Positions 1 through 11,039 of a stretch of DNA of 64,000 nt are shown piece after piece. Position numbers and translations under genes: made by a program. Origin of the DNA: Glycine soja (taxonomy: Eukaryota; Streptophyta; Magnoliopsida; Fabales; Fabaceae); contig NC_041003.1 in assembly GCF_004193775.1 (NCBI RefSeq), positions 31,672,263-31,736,262 on the forward strand. The letters are read 5' to 3'. The notes beneath the pieces were generated by a model that was given only the letters and a program-made list of their open reading frames with translations, did no database searches and was not told the origin of the DNA. The number at the start of each line of letters is the position of its first letter. Position 1 is the stretch's first letter.

Positions 1-97
1 TAAGGATGGTATTGTGGACCAGCTACACCCCATAGCTTAATTACATGTATGCTGCACCTCTTGGAAGAGGTGTCAGCATTTACCCTTCCTTTGTTGT

Positions 98-1012
98 TTT
101 TTTTGCAAGGCAAAAATCAAATATATTATGTATAAAATTCAGTACTAGGTGTACTGAAATAATCTACAATAAATCTCCATCTCCGCCTTTTTATGTCCTT
201 ACCCGACCACCCCCAGAACATGTATTGCAAGGTGTTCAAATTTCTCGAGTCCCGTTGCATGCACACCATGTCATTGACCGCTGGAAGATGGCTAATGGAG
301 TTGTCGTTCATGAGACAACCTGGTCTTGACCTCCACATGCAACTGCTACATATGGATGGTGTAGTCCCTGGTGTAGTCCTTCTCTGCACATTTTAACGAA
401 GACCAAGTGTGGAACAAGGTATCATCGATAACCTTTTCAGGATCAAACGGCCGGTTCTTGAAAATCATAGCATTTCTATGATGCCAGACGAAGAAGGATA
501 GAGCTAACCACAGAAATTTCCATCTGTTGTTTATACTAGCTTTGCTGTTCCATTGAGTGAATTGCAAAAAGTGGTTCTTTGGGTCTGTGGAAAAAGGACC
601 CACTCTATTAACCCATCTCAAAGGCACCCACCAAATTCTCCTTGTCATTGTACAGTTGCAAATAAGATGTATGTGACCAGAATGAATCTCCTCTACAAAG
701 TCAGCTGCCATTTGTATTTCATAGTCAAAAAAGTCCCTTCTCCAAGATAACTTCCATTCCCATCTGCCGTCCACAAATTCTCCCATAGAATTAATTAGAG
801 AATTTTGCTGTTTACTTATTACATATAATTGGGGATACTTTCCTTGGATATTACAGTTGTCCTGTAGCCATAAATCGTTCCGCAAACTAATATTGGACCC
901 CGTACCTACCCTCCACTTTAAATTATCATTAAAGCAGTTATTGTGTTGCTGCTGAAAGATACTCTTTAAATCCTGCCACCATTGGGAAGTGAAATTTCTT
1001 CTACCACCAGAA
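98..1012 (-). mobile_element. LINE (L1-type) fragment, 3' end, 5'-truncated and internally deleted
   Basis: Read on the - strand, this is the C-terminal part of a plant L1-type LINE ORF2. The frame is open from about 1010 down to a stop at 346. It contains the family pattern WWQDLKSIFQQQH, then a W/R-rich block (WEWKLSWRRDFFD), then LRWVNRVGPF and FVWHHRNAMIFKNRPF. Compared with the LINE at 15697-16885, about 90 codons covering most of the zf-RVT domain are missing, and the deletion is in frame. The 3' UTR ends with a hairpin at 138-158 and an A8 tail (T8 on the + strand near 98-105). Reverse transcriptase and endonuclease regions are absent, so it is a dead copy. Confidence 0.85.
138..158 (-). 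other. LINE 3'-terminal hairpin (8 bp stem, 5 nt loop)
   Basis: A perfect inverted repeat of the form TTCAGTAC-N5-GTACTGAA lies in the LINE 3' UTR about 40 bp before the A-tail. The same AGTAC-N5-GTACT core is found at the same place in three other LINE copies in this window (15736-15758, 43947-43963, 48497-48511). Its role as the template mark recognised by the LINE reverse transcriptase is inferred. Confidence 0.7.
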
Positions 1013-1402
1013 ATCAGCTACTTTGACATAGATTATTTTTCCCAAATTCAGCTGATTTGATTTTATAAATGTTTAAAAAATGATGTTGAATTTCAATTGC
1101 ACCACTTTCGTCATTAAATTTCGATGTTGTCGTTTGTGCAGTTTTTCTTGATTTTTTCTTATAAGCATTGGTAATAGAGGACAACAAACTGAAAAATGCC
1201 GAATCCCTTGAAACAGCCATGCACCATTTTTCTTGTTAGCATTGCTGGTCCAACTAACTGCAATTGCTAATGTGTTTTCCACTGCAGCGTTTTGTACAAA
1301 AGGTGCAATTCTGGTGTGTTTTCTACTGCAATTGGTGCTCTATGCTTGTGATGCATTTCAAGTAACCCCTAAGCCACTAACGTTTGACATAGAAGCTGTA
1401 AC
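1013..1402. other. Non-coding interval upstream of the first TNP2 gene
   Basis: About 390 bases lie between the LINE fragment and the transposase start codon. No convincing coding frame was seen. It should contain the 5' leader of the transposase gene, but I could not identify a TATA box or transcription start. Confidence 0.4.
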
Positions 1403-2354
1403 ATGGATCGAAGTTGGATGAACGCATCACGTATAACTGAAGAGTACGAGAATGGTGTTGAAGAGTTTTTGCTGTTTGCTCAAAGTAAAGCGCAACCTAT
1501 GTGGGGAAAATTTGTTTGTCCATGTGTTAAGTGTGGAAATGGGAGGCGCCAAACAATTGATGACATAAGAACTCATCTTATTTGTGAGGGAATAATTCGT
1601 AGCTACACAAAGTGGATATGGCATGGGGAATCCCTCGATACAGCTGACATGTCACAGGCTGACGATGTTACTGCAGACAGCGAAAATCCTATAGAAGAAA
1701 TGATTCGCGATCTTGGGCAAGAGGGGCTTGAAGAGGCACATGCAGCGTTGTATGACAACATAGAAGTTGATTCAAAAATGCCTTTGTATTCCGGCTGCAT
1801 ATCTTTCACAAAATTGTCAGCTGTGTTAGCTCTGGTTAACTTGAAGGCTCGATTTGGGTGGAGTGACAAGAGTTTTAGTGAGTTGCTGATGTTGTTGACA
1901 AACATGCTTCCTCCTGATAACGTCTTGCCAAAGAATCACTACCAAGCAAAGAAGATTTTATGTCCAGTTGGGATGCAGTACGAAAAAATTCATGCATGTT
2001 GTAATGACTGCATTTTGTACAGAGATGATTTTGCTGAACTAGATTACTGCCCTGTGTGTGGGGTTTCTCGGTACAGACCGACCAACGGAGATTCTACTGT
2101 ACTAGTCTCAAACGCCGACCGCCGTCCAGCAAAGGTGTGTTGGTATCTCCCAATAATACCAAGGTTTAAGCGGTTGTTTGCTAATGGGGAAGATGCAAAG
2201 AACCTTATATGGCATGCAAATACCAGAAAATCAGATGGATTGATGCGACATCCTGCAGATAGCCCACAATGGAAGGCAATTGATCGTCTGTATCCTGAAT
2301 TTGGGGCCGAGCCTAGAAATTTAAGGCTTGGTCTTGCAACGGACGGAATGAACC
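1403..2354 (+). pseudogene. CACTA TNP2 transposase, N-terminal part (interrupted)
   Basis: This is the first 317 codons of a TNP2-type transposase, which binds element ends and carries out cut-and-paste transposition. It begins MDRSWMNASRITEEYENGVE, the Transpos_assoc domain (about residues 1-80), with paired Cys residues (CPCVKC) typical of the family. It continues into the Transposase_21 region with the conserved block CPVGMQYEKIHACCNDCILY. A second Cys pair (CPVCG) precedes HANTRKSDGLMRHPADS. The start ATG matches the start of the homologous gene at 39923 on the - strand. The frame is cut inside codon 318 by the Sirevirus at 2355 and resumes in register at 12213. Confidence 0.93.
2350..2354 (+). 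repeat. Sirevirus target site duplication, left copy (GAACC)
   Basis: GAACC lies directly before the TG of the 5' LTR and recurs directly after the CA of the 3' LTR at 12208-12212. A 5 bp duplication is standard for copia-type integrases. Confidence 0.95.
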
Positions 2355-3522
2355 TGTTAGTGCTTAGCTCTACTGAGTTTTAAAAGATTGGCTAAGATTT
2401 TGTTAAAACATAAGCACTTAGACAATGAAGGAAAGCTGGAGTTGTTGCACATGATGTCCAACGTTGTGTCAAGGAATAAGATCGGGCTGCACAATGCACA
2501 AGGCAAGATAAAATGTCAAATGAAGAATTGAAGCTGCAGGATCCACGATGTCGGATACAATGTCCTGGACATCCTGCCCGAAAACACTGGAGGAGCTACA
2601 CAATGCACAAGGCAAGATAAAAGTCAAATGAAGCTGCAGGATTCACGATGTCGGACACGATGTCCTGACATCCGGCCCAAAAATACTGGACACATAAATC
2701 TGTTATCTCTTTAACAGATTATTGTGCAGTTAGCAACAGATTAGACGATCTATCTTTAGGAACGAATTAAAAGATAATTAAAGTTCGAATTTCAAAGTAG
2801 AAGAGTTCGTTCAGGGATTAAAGATTAAAGATAAAAACTAAAAGATCAAACTGTATCTTTTAGATCTTTAAGCGCAGATTTTCAGGAAAATGATAGATCT
2901 CATCCAGCACAAGTAGTTGCAGCCCAGAAACGCACACTGCTATATAAACATGAAGGCTGCACGAGTTCTGTACCAAGTCCGGGATTGAAGAGTTATTTTG
3001 TGAGGTTTGGGACTTGAGTGTTTTGTGAGCCACCTTGATGTTACTCTAACATCAAGTGTTGGACCTGAGTGTGTAGAGTTGATCTCTATAGTGTGTAGAG
3101 TTGATCTCTGTAGTTTGTGTAGAGTTGATCTCTGTAGTTTGTGTAGAGTTGATCTCTATTGTTCAGAGAGCAATCTCTGGTGTGTCTTTGATTTAATTGT
3201 AAACACGGGAGTGTGATTGAGAGGGAGTGAGCGGGGTTCTCATATCTAAGAGTGGCTCTTAGGTAGAGGTCGCACGGGTAGTGGTTAGGTGAGAAGGTTG
3301 TAAACAGTGGCTGTTAGATCTTCGAACTAACACTATTTTAGTGGATTTCCTCCCTGGCTTGGTAGCCCCCAGATGTAGGTGAGGTTGCACCGAACTGGGT
3401 TAACAATTCTCTTGTGTTATCTACTTGTTTAATCTGTTCATACAGTCAAACACAATCTGCATGTTCTGAAGCGTGATGTCGTGACATCCTGTACGACATC
3501 TGTCCCCAGTATCAGAATTTCA
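2355..3522 (+). repeat. 5' LTR of the Sirevirus
   Basis: The LTR is bounded by TG and CA. It contains two closely related palindromic blocks with GATGTC and GACATC arms (2546-2574 and 2646-2673) and a third near its end (3475-3500), a TATA box at 2941-2948, and four imperfect tandem copies of GTAGAGTTGATCTCT at 3072-3160. It differs from the 3' LTR (11040-12207) at about four sites. Confidence 0.95.
2941..2948 (+). promoter_or_regulatory. TATA box of the Sirevirus 5' LTR
   Basis: TATATAAA is the best core promoter match in the LTR and is repeated at the equivalent place in the 3' LTR (11626-11633). Transcription should start a few tens of bases downstream, which would define the U3/R border. 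The start itself is not visible. Confidence 0.65.
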
Positions 3523-3524
3523 AT

Positions 3525-3536
3525 TGGTATCAGAGC
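3525..3536 (+). other. Primer binding site (initiator tRNA-Met)
   Basis: TGGTATCAGAGC, two bases after the 5' LTR, is the usual copia minus-strand primer binding site complementary to the 3' end of plant initiator tRNA-Met. The decayed copia element has the same motif beside its own LTR (28404). Confidence 0.9.
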
Positions 3537-3580
3537 AGGCACTCGAAATCACTGAGTGAGATCTAGGGAGATAAATTCTG

Positions 3581-6500
3581 ATGAACATGGAGAAAGAAGG
3601 AGGACCAGTGAACAGACCACCAATTCTGGATGGAACCAACTATGAATACTGGAAAGCAAGGATGGTGGCCTTCCTCAAATCACTGGATAGCAGAACCTGG
3701 AAAGCTGTCATCAAAGGCTGGGAACATCCCAAGATGCTGGACACAGAAGGAAAGCCCACTGATGAATTGAAGCCAGAAGAAGACTGGACAAAAGAAGAAG
3801 ACGAATTGGCACTTGGAAACTCCAAAGCTTTGAATGCTCTATTCAATGGAGTTGACAAGAACATCTTCAGACTTATCAACACATGCACAGTGGCCAAGGA
3901 TGCATGGGAGATCCTGAAAACCACTCATGAAGGAACCTCCAAAGTGAAGATGTCCAGATTGCAACTATTGGCTACAAAATTCGAAAATCTGAAGATGAAG
4001 GAGGAAGAGTGTATTCATGACTTCCACATGAACATTCTTGAAATTGCCAATGCTTGCACTGCCTTGGGAGAAAAGATGACAGATGAAAAGCTGGTGAGAA
4101 AGATCCTCAGATCTTTGCCTAAGAGATTTGACATGAAAGTCACTGCAATAGAGGAGGCCCAAGACATTTGCAACATGAGAGTAGATGAACTCATTGGTTC
4201 CCTTCAAACCTTTGAGCTAGGACTCTCGGATAGGGCTGAAAAGAAGAGCAAGAACTTGGCGTTCGTGTCCAATGATGAAGGAGAAGAAGATGAGTATGAC
4301 CTGGATACTGATGAAGGTCTGACTAAGGCAGTTGTGCTCCTTGGAAAGCAGTTCAACAAAGTGCTGAATAGAATGGACAGGAGGCAGAAACCACATGTCC
4401 AGAACATCCCTTTCGACATCAGGAAAGGTAGTAAATACCAGAAAAGGTCAGATGAAAAGCCCAGTCACAGCAAAGGAATTCAATGCCATGGGTGTGAAGG
4501 CTATGGACACATCATAGCTGAATGTCCCACTCATCTCAAGAAGCAGAGGAAAGGACTTTCTGTATGTCGGTCTGATGATACAGAGAGTGAACAAGAAAGT
4601 GATTCTGACAGAGATGTAAATGCACTCACTGGGAGATTTGAATCTGCTGAATATTCAAGTGATACAGATAGTGAAATCACTTTTGATGAGCTTGCTATAT
4701 CCTATAGAAAACTATGCATCAAAAGTGAGAAGATCCTCCAGCAAGAAGCACAACTGAAGAAGGTCATTGCAGATCTGGAGGCTGAGAAGGAGGCACATGA
4801 AGAGGAGATCTCTGAGCTTAAAGGAGAAGTTGGTTTTCTGAACTCTAAACTGGAAAACATGACAAAATCAATAAAGATGCTGAATAAAGGCTCAGATATG
4901 CTTGATGAAGTGATACAGCTTGGGAAGAATGTTGGAAACCAGAGAGGACTTGGGTTTAAATCTGCTGGCAGAATAACCATGACAGAATTTGTTCCTGCCA
5001 AAAACAGCACTGGAGCCACGATGTCACAACATCGGTCTCGACATCATGGAACGCAGCAGAAAAAGAGTAAAAGAAAGAAGTGGAGGTGTCACTACTGTGG
5101 CAAGTATGGTCACATAAAGCCATTTTGCTATCATCTACATGGCCATCCACATCATGGAACTCAAAGTAGCAGCAGCAGAAAGAAGATGATGTGGGTTCCA
5201 AAACACAAGATTGTCAGTCTTGTTGTTCATACTTCACTTAGAGCATCAGCTAAGGAAGATTGGTACCTAGATAGCGGCTGTTCCAGACACATGACAGGAG
5301 TCAAAGAATTCCTGCTGAACATTGAGCCCTGCTCCACTAGCTATGTGACATTTGGAGATGGCTCTAAAGGAAAGATCATTGGAATGGGAAAGCTAGTTCA
5401 TGATGGACTTCCTAGTCTGAACAAAGTACTGCTGGTGAAGGGACTGACTGCAAACCTGATCAGCATCAGTCAGTTGTGTGATGAAGGATTCAATGTAAAC
5501 TTCACAAAGTCAGAATGCTTGGTGACAAATGAGAAGAGTGAAGTTCTAATGAAGGGCAGCAGATCAAAGGACAACTGTTACCTATGGACACCTCAAGAAA
5601 CCAGTTACTCCTCCACATGTCTATCCTCCAAAGAAGATGAAGTCAGAATATGGCATCAAAGATTTGGACATCTGCACTTAAGAGGCATGAAGAAAATCAT
5701 TGACAAAGGTGCTGTTAGAGGCATTCCCAATCTGAAAATAGAAGAAGGCAGAATCTGTGGTGAATGTCAGATTGGAAAGCAAGTCAAGATGTCCCACCAG
5801 AAGCTTCAACATCAGACCACTTCCAGGGTGCTGGAACTACTTCACATGGACTTGATGGGGCCTATGCAAGTTGAAAGCCTTGGAGGGAAGAGGTATGCCT
5901 ATGTTGTTGTGGATGATTTCTCCAGATTTACCTGGGTCAACTTTATCAGAGAGAAATCAGACACCTTTGAAGTATTCAAGGAGTTGAGTCTAAGACTTCA
6001 AAGAGAAAAGGACTGTGTCATCAAGAGAATCAGGAGTGACCATGGCAGAGAGTTTGAAAACAGCAGGTTCACTGAATTCTGCACATCTGAAGGCATCACT
6101 CATGAGTTCTCTGCAGCCATTACACCACAACAGAATGACATAGTTGAAAGGAAAAACAGGACTTTGCAAGAGGCTGCTAGGGTCGTGCTTCATGCCAAAG
6201 AACTTCCCTATAATCTCTGGGCTGAAGCCATGAACACAGCATGCTACATCCACAACAGAGTCACACTTAGAAGAGGGACTCCAACCACACTGTATGAAAT
6301 CTGGAAAGGGAGGAAGCCAACTGTCAAGCACTTCCACATCTTTGGAAGTCCATGTTACACTTTGGCAGATAGAGAGCAAAGGAGAAAGACGGATCCCAAG
6401 AGTGATGCAGGAATATTCCTGGGATACTCTACAAACAGCAGAGCATATAGAGTATTCAATTCCAGAACCAGAACTGTGATGGAATCCATCAATGTGGTTG

Positions 6501-8308
6501 TTGATGATCTAACTCCAGCAAGAAAGAAGGATGTCGAAGAAGATGTCAGAACATCGGGAGACAATGTAGCAGATACAGCTAAAAGCGCAGAAAATGCAGA
6601 AAACTCTGATTCTGCTACAGATGAACCAAACATCAACCAACCTGACAAGAAACCCTCCATTAGAATCCAGAAGATGCACCCCAAGGAGCTGATTATAGGA
6701 GATCCAAACAGAGGGGTCACTACAAGATCAAGGGAGATTGAGATTGTCTCAAATTCATGCTTTGTCTCCAAAATTGAGCCCAAGAATGTGAAAGAGGCAC
6801 TGACTGATGAGTTCTGGATCAATGCTATGCAAGAAGAATTGGAGCAATTCAAAAGGAATGAAGTCTGGGAGCTAGTTCCGAGACCCGAGGGAACTAATGT
6901 GATTGGCACCAAGTGGATCTTCAAGAACAAAACCAATGAAGAAGGTGTTATAACCAGAAACAAGGCCAGACTTGTTGCTCAAGGCTACACTCAGATTGAA
7001 GGTGTAGACTTTGATGAAACGTTCGCCCCAGTTGCTAGACTTGAGTCCATCAGATTGTTACTTGGTGTAGCTTGCATCCTCAAATTCAAGCTGTTCCAGA
7101 TGGATGTGAAGAGCGCGTTTCTGAATGGATACCTGAATGAAGAAGCCTATGTGGAGCAGCCAAAGGGATTTGTAGATCCAACTCATCCAGATCATGTATA
7201 CAGGCTCAAGAAGGCTCTCTATGGATTGAAGCAAGCTCCAAGAGCTTGGTATGAAAGGCTAACAGAATTCCTTACTCAGCAAGGGTATAGGAAGGGAGGA
7301 ATTGACAAGACTCTCTTTGTCAAACAAGATGCTGAAAACTTGATGATAGCACAGATATATGTTGATGACATTGTGTTTGGAGGAATGTCGAATGAGATGC
7401 TTCGACATTTTGTCCAACAGATGCAATCTGAATTTGAGATGAGTCTTGTTGGAGAGCTGACTTATTTTCTGGGACTCCAAGTGAAGCAGATGGAAGACTC
7501 CATATTCCTCTCACAAAGCAAGTATGCAAAGAACATTGTCAAGAAGTTTGGGATGGAAAATGCCAGCCATAAAAGAACACCTGCACCTACTCACTTGAAG
7601 CTGTCAAAGGATGAAGCTGGCACCAGTGTTGATCAAAGTCTGTACAGAAGCATGATTGGGAGCTTACTATATTTAACAGCTAGCAGACCTGACATCACCT
7701 ATGCAGTAGGTGTTTGTGCAAGATATCAAGCCAATCCCAAGATAAGTCACTTGAATCAAGTAAAGAGAATTCTGAAATATGTAAATGGCACCAGTGACTA
7801 TGGGATTATGTACTGTCATTGTTCAGATTCAATGCTGGTTGGGTATTGTGATGCTGATTGGGCTGGAAGTGCAGATGACAGAAAAAGCACTTCAGGTGGA
7901 TGCTTCTATCTGGGCAACAATCTTATTTCATGGTTCAGCAAGAAGCAGAACTGTGTGTCCCTATCTACTGCAGAAGCAGAGTATATTGCAGCAGGAAGCA
8001 GCTGTTCACAACTAGTTTGGATGAAGCAGATGCTGAAGGAGTACAATGTCGAACAAGATGTCATGACATTGTACTGTGATAACCTGAGTGCTATTAATAT
8101 TTCTAAAAATCCTGTTCAACACAGCAGAACCAAGCACATTGACATTAGACATCACTATATTAGAGAGCTTGTTGATGATAAAGTTATCACACTAGAGCAT
8201 GTGGACACTGAGGAACAAATAGCAGATATTTTCACAAAGGCATTGGATGCAAATCAGTTTGAAAAACTGAGGGGCAAGCTGGGCGTTTGTCTGCTAGAAG
8301 ACTTATAG
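3581..8308 (+). CDS. gag-pol: Sirevirus gag-pol polyprotein (1575 aa)
   Basis: This encodes capsid and replication enzymes as one polyprotein. Domains in order: Gag (about residues 60-230); a CCHC zinc knuckle at 302-315 ([14 protein letters not shown]); a glutamate-rich coiled-coil-like stretch at about 370-450; a second CCHC knuckle at 503-516; aspartic protease with DSG at 564-566; GAG-pre-integrase HHCC zinc motif from His692; integrase with catalytic triad D757, D820, E856 (35 residues between the last two); reverse transcriptase with YVDD at 1260-1263; RNase H from about 1420 (first acidic residue D1424). Two knuckles and an extended Gag are typical of Sireviruses. The frame is fully open. 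One oddity is Asp853, three residues before the catalytic Glu, where copia integrases usually have Gly. It ends in an amber codon with a readthrough context. Confidence 0.96.
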   Translation: MNMEKEGGPVNRPPILDGTNYEYWKARMVAFLKSLDSRTWKAVIKGWEHPKMLDTEGKPTDELKPEEDWTKEEDELALGNSKALNALFNGVDKNIFRLINTCTVAKDAWEILKTTHEGTSKVKMSRLQLLATKFENLKMKEEECIHDFHMNILEIANACTALGEKMTDEKLVRKILRSLPKRFDMKVTAIEEAQDICNMRVDELIGSLQTFELGLSDRAEKKSKNLAFVSNDEGEEDEYDLDTDEGLTKAVVLLGKQFNKVLNRMDRRQKPHVQNIPFDIRKGSKYQKRSDEKPSHSKGIQCHGCEGYGHIIAECPTHLKKQRKGLSVCRSDDTESEQESDSDRDVNALTGRFESAEYSSDTDSEITFDELAISYRKLCIKSEKILQQEAQLKKVIADLEAEKEAHEEEISELKGEVGFLNSKLENMTKSIKMLNKGSDMLDEVIQLGKNVGNQRGLGFKSAGRITMTEFVPAKNSTGATMSQHRSRHHGTQQKKSKRKKWRCHYCGKYGHIKPFCYHLHGHPHHGTQSSSSRKKMMWVPKHKIVSLVVHTSLRASAKEDWYLDSGCSRHMTGVKEFLLNIEPCSTSYVTFGDGSKGKIIGMGKLVHDGLPSLNKVLLVKGLTANLISISQLCDEGFNVNFTKSECLVTNEKSEVLMKGSRSKDNCYLWTPQETSYSSTCLSSKEDEVRIWHQRFGHLHLRGMKKIIDKGAVRGIPNLKIEEGRICGECQIGKQVKMSHQKLQHQTTSRVLELLHMDLMGPMQVESLGGKRYAYVVVDDFSRFTWVNFIREKSDTFEVFKELSLRLQREKDCVIKRIRSDHGREFENSRFTEFCTSEGITHEFSAAITPQQNDIVERKNRTLQEAARVVLHAKELPYNLWAEAMNTACYIHNRVTLRRGTPTTLYEIWKGRKPTVKHFHIFGSPCYTLADREQRRKTDPKSDAGIFLGYSTNSRAYRVFNSRTRTVMESINVVVDDLTPARKKDVEEDVRTSGDNVADTAKSAENAENSDSATDEPNINQPDKKPSIRIQKMHPKELIIGDPNRGVTTRSREIEIVSNSCFVSKIEPKNVKEALTDEFWINAMQEELEQFKRNEVWELVPRPEGTNVIGTKWIFKNKTNEEGVITRNKARLVAQGYTQIEGVDFDETFAPVARLESIRLLLGVACILKFKLFQMDVKSAFLNGYLNEEAYVEQPKGFVDPTHPDHVYRLKKALYGLKQAPRAWYERLTEFLTQQGYRKGGIDKTLFVKQDAENLMIAQIYVDDIVFGGMSNEMLRHFVQQMQSEFEMSLVGELTYFLGLQVKQMEDSIFLSQSKYAKNIVKKFGMENASHKRTPAPTHLKLSKDEAGTSVDQSLYRSMIGSLLYLTASRPDITYAVGVCARYQANPKISHLNQVKRILKYVNGTSDYGIMYCHCSDSMLVGYCDADWAGSADDRKSTSGGCFYLGNNLISWFSKKQNCVSLSTAEAEYIAAGSSCSQLVWMKQMLKEYNVEQDVMTLYCDNLSAINISKNPVQHSRTKHIDIRHHYIRELVDDKVITLEHVDTEEQIADIFTKALDANQFEKLRGKLGVCLLEDL

Positions 8309-8314
8309 CAATTA
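8306..8314 (+). promoter_or_regulatory. Amber stop in a TMV-like readthrough context
   Basis: The gag-pol frame ends TAG CAA TTA, which fits the UAG-CAR-YYA context known to promote ribosomal readthrough in tobamoviruses and reported for SIRE1. The codons from 8309 to 10333 stay open in the same frame, so suppression would give a gag-pol-env fusion. Confidence 0.85.
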
Positions 8315-10333
8315 CTTCTATTTGAATGTGCTCAAACGTTAATAGCACATTCATTACTGGGCCAAAACAGATTTGACCGTTGCTTCACACGCCCCTCTAC
8401 ATTCTTCATTCAAATTTATATTTTCGTGGCATTCGTGTTTTCACCAGCATTTCCCAATAGTTCTCAGAAATTCACGAAACCATTCCAAAAGCTCTGCTTC
8501 TCCATGGCTACCTCACCAAAAGAAACTTCAGCTTCTGGTTCACCCTCTGTACCATCATCTCCGCACCAGGGACAACCTGAATTCAACATCCAACCCATAC
8601 AAATAATTCCTGGTCAAGCCCCTGTTCCTGAGAAACTGGTTCCCAAACGACAACAGGGAGTAAAGACTGCTGAAAACCCTAGCCTTGCAACAAGTCCTAG
8701 GGAAGTAGACCCGGAGATGGATAAGAAGATCCGCAGTATTGTGAGTAACATTCTGAAAAATGCTTCTGTGCCTGATGCTGATGAAGATGTTCCAACATCC
8801 TCCACCCCGAATGTTTCTGTGCCTGATGTTGATAAAGATGTTCCAACATCTTCCGCTCCAAATGCTGAAGCCCTCCCTTCACCCAGTGAAGAGGAATCAA
8901 CAGAAGAAGAAGATCAAGCCACAGAAGAGACCCCTGCACCAAGGGCACCAGAACCTGCTCCAGGTGACCTCATTGACCTTGAAGAAGTAGAATCTGATGA
9001 GGAACCCATTGCCAACAGGTTGGCACCTGGCATTGCAGAAAGGTTACAAAGCAGAAAAGGGAAAACCCCCGTTAAGAGGTCTGGACGAATCAAAACTATG
9101 GCCCAGAAGAAGAGCACTCCAATCACTCCTACCAAATCCAGAAGGAGCAAAGTTGCAATCCCCTCCAAGAAGAGGAAAGAAATTTCCTCATCTGATTCCG
9201 ATGATGATGTCGAACTAGATGTCTCGACATCAAAGAGGGCCAAGAAATCTGGGAGAAAGGTGCCTGGAAATGTTCCTGATGCACCATTGGACAACATCTC
9301 TTTCCACTCCATTGGCAATGTTGAAAAGTGGAAATATGTGTATCAACGCAGACTTGCGGTTGAAAGAGAACTGGGAAGAGATGCCTTGGCTTGCAAGGAG
9401 ATCATGGACCTCATTAAGGCTGCTGGACTACTGAAGACAGTCACCAAGTTGGGAGACTGTTATGAAAGCCTAGTCAGGGAATTCATTGTCAACATTCCCT
9501 CTGACATAACAAACAGAAAGAGGGATGAGTATCAAAAAGTATTTGTCAGAGGAAAATGTGTTAGATTCTCCCCTGCTGTGATCAACAAGTACCTGGGCAG
9601 ACCTACTGAAGGAGTGGTGGATATTGATGTTTCTGAGCATCAGATTGCCAAGGAAATCACTGCCAAACGAGTCCAGCATTGGCCAAAGAAAGGGAAGCTT
9701 TCTGCAGGGAAGCTGAGTGTGAAGTATGCAATTCTGCATAGGATTGGCGCTGCAAACTGGGTACCCACCAATCACACTTCCACTGTTGCCACAGGTTTGG
9801 GTAAATTTCTGTATGCTGTTGGAACCAAGTCTAAATTTAATTTTGGAAACTATATTTTTGATCAAACTGTTAAGCATTCAGAATCGTTTGCTGTCAAATT
9901 ACCCATTGCCTTCCCTACTGTATTGTGTGGCATTATGTTGAGTCAACATCCAAATATTTTAAACAACATTGACTCTGTGATGAAGAGAGAATCTCCTCTA
10001 TCCCTGCATTACAAACTGTTTGAGGGGACACATGTCCCAGACATTGTCTCGACATCAGGGAAAGCTGCTGCTTCAGGTGCTGTATCCAAGGATGCCTTGA
10101 TTGCTGAACTCAAGGACACATGCAAGGTGCTGGAAGCAACCATCAAAGCCACCACAGAGAAGAAAATGGAGCTGGAACGGCTGATCGAAAGACTCACAGA
10201 CAGTGGCATTGATGATGGTGAAGCAGCTGAGGAAGAAGAAGCAGCTGAGCAAGAAGAAGAGGCAGCTGAGGAAGAGGAAGATGCAGCAGAGGATACAGAA
10301 TCGGATGATGATGATTCTGAAGCCACCCCATGA
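8309..10333 (+). CDS. env-like: Sirevirus env-like protein (reached by stop readthrough)
   Basis: This is 674 sense codons in the gag-pol frame immediately after the amber stop. The first in-frame ATG is at 8504 (609 residues), so the protein could come from readthrough or from its own start. A hydrophobic stretch coded by about 8399-8455 exists only in the readthrough form. Next come a Pro/Ser/Thr-rich acidic region (about 8510-9000), a Lys/Arg-rich Ser-containing segment (about 9050-9270), a conserved globular part found in plant retroelement proteins (about 9300-9990, with WKYVYQRRLAVERELG), a heptad-like coiled coil (about 10090-10200) and a very acidic tail. Function in plants is unproven; the name env-like rests on position and layout, not on similarity to viral envelopes. 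Confidence 0.85.
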   Translation, partial: QLLLFECAQTLIAHSLLGQNRFDRCFTRPSTFFIQIYIFVAFVFSPAFPNSSQKFTKPFQKLCFSMATSPKETSASGSPSVPSSPHQGQPEFNIQPIQIIPGQAPVPEKLVPKRQQGVKTAENPSLATSPREVDPEMDKKIRSIVSNILKNASVPDADEDVPTSSTPNVSVPDVDKDVPTSSAPNAEALPSPSEEESTEEEDQATEETPAPRAPEPAPGDLIDLEEVESDEEPIANRLAPGIAERLQSRKGKTPVKRSGRIKTMAQKKSTPITPTKSRRSKVAIPSKKRKEISSSDSDDDVELDVSTSKRAKKSGRKVPGNVPDAPLDNISFHSIGNVEKWKYVYQRRLAVERELGRDALACKEIMDLIKAAGLLKTVTKLGDCYESLVREFIVNIPSDITNRKRDEYQKVFVRGKCVRFSPAVINKYLGRPTEGVVDIDVSEHQIAKEITAKRVQHWPKKGKLSAGKLSVKYAILHRIGAANWVPTNHTSTVATGLGKFLYAVGTKSKFNFGNYIFDQTVKHSESFAVKLPIAFPTVLCGIMLSQHPNILNNIDSVMKRESPLSLHYKLFEGTHVPDIVSTSGKAAASGAVSKDALIAELKDTCKVLEATIKATTEKKMELERLIERLTDSGIDDGEAAEEEEAAEQEEEAAEEEEDAAEDTESDDDDSEATP

Positions 10334-11027
10334 CCATCAGACCTTTATTTTTGCCTCTTGCTAGCTATAGGGGCATGTCCCTTTGAACAATTGATTGCTA
10401 TTGGTCTGTAATATTTGCATGCATTCTACTTTTGTCAAATTCTGTCTAAAAAGGGGGAGTAATAGTATTAATAGTATTATGCATGATTTATGATTCTGAG
10501 TAGTAGGACTCTATGTATGCAATAGTAGTCATGATGTATGGTTTTGAGTCGTAGGATACGATGTATGCATGAGTCATGATTTTGAGGGGGAGTTGTATGA
10601 TACGATGTATGCATGATTCATGATTTTGAGGGGGAGACTGCTGCTGCTGATGACGACTGATGTGAGCTACTGTAACTACGAGTAGCTGATAGAAGATACT
10701 GCAGCTAGAGCATGGAGACAGGGGGAGCAGAAAGGTGATGTCACGTAAAATGTCTTGACATCCTGGAAAAGACTAGTAGCTGATAGAAGATGCTGCAGTG
10801 AACTGCTTCACAGCAGTAGGAGCATGGAGACAGGGGGAGCAGAAAGCTGATGTCACGTGAGATGTCTTGACATCCTGGAAACGACTTGCAACTTGCAGAA
10901 TTTTGCTGTCGCCTCTACAAATTCCGCTGTGCTTGATTACTCTGATAATGGAAGTTGCTGATCCCACTTGCATAACTGCTCGTACCTGCTCAGGAAGTGT
11001 CTAAGTATGTTTTAGACAAAATTTGCC
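10334..11027 (+). repeat. Sirevirus 3' non-coding region with repeated polypurine motifs
   Basis: No coding frame is seen in these roughly 700 bases between the env-like stop and the final polypurine tract. GGGGGAG motifs occur at 10449-10459, 10584-10592, 10628-10636, 10720-10727 and 10832-10839, in addition to the terminal one. Two internal duplications are visible: units of about 50-60 bp around 10480-10636, and units of about 105 bp around 10688-10885, each of the latter carrying GATGTCACGT followed by TTGACATCC. Multiple polypurine tracts upstream of the 3' LTR are a known Sirevirus trait. Confidence 0.8.
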
Positions 11028-11039
11028 AAAGGGGGAGAT
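11028..11039 (+). other. Polypurine tract for plus-strand priming
   Basis: AAAGGGGGAGAT directly precedes the TG of the 3' LTR, the position required for the primer of plus-strand DNA synthesis. Confidence 0.9.

Noticed and set aside
3007..3216. A 69-codon open frame present identically in both Sirevirus LTRs
   Set aside because: It lies across tandem LTR repeats and lacks similarity to any protein I know. Identity between LTRs is expected for a young insertion and is not evidence of coding.
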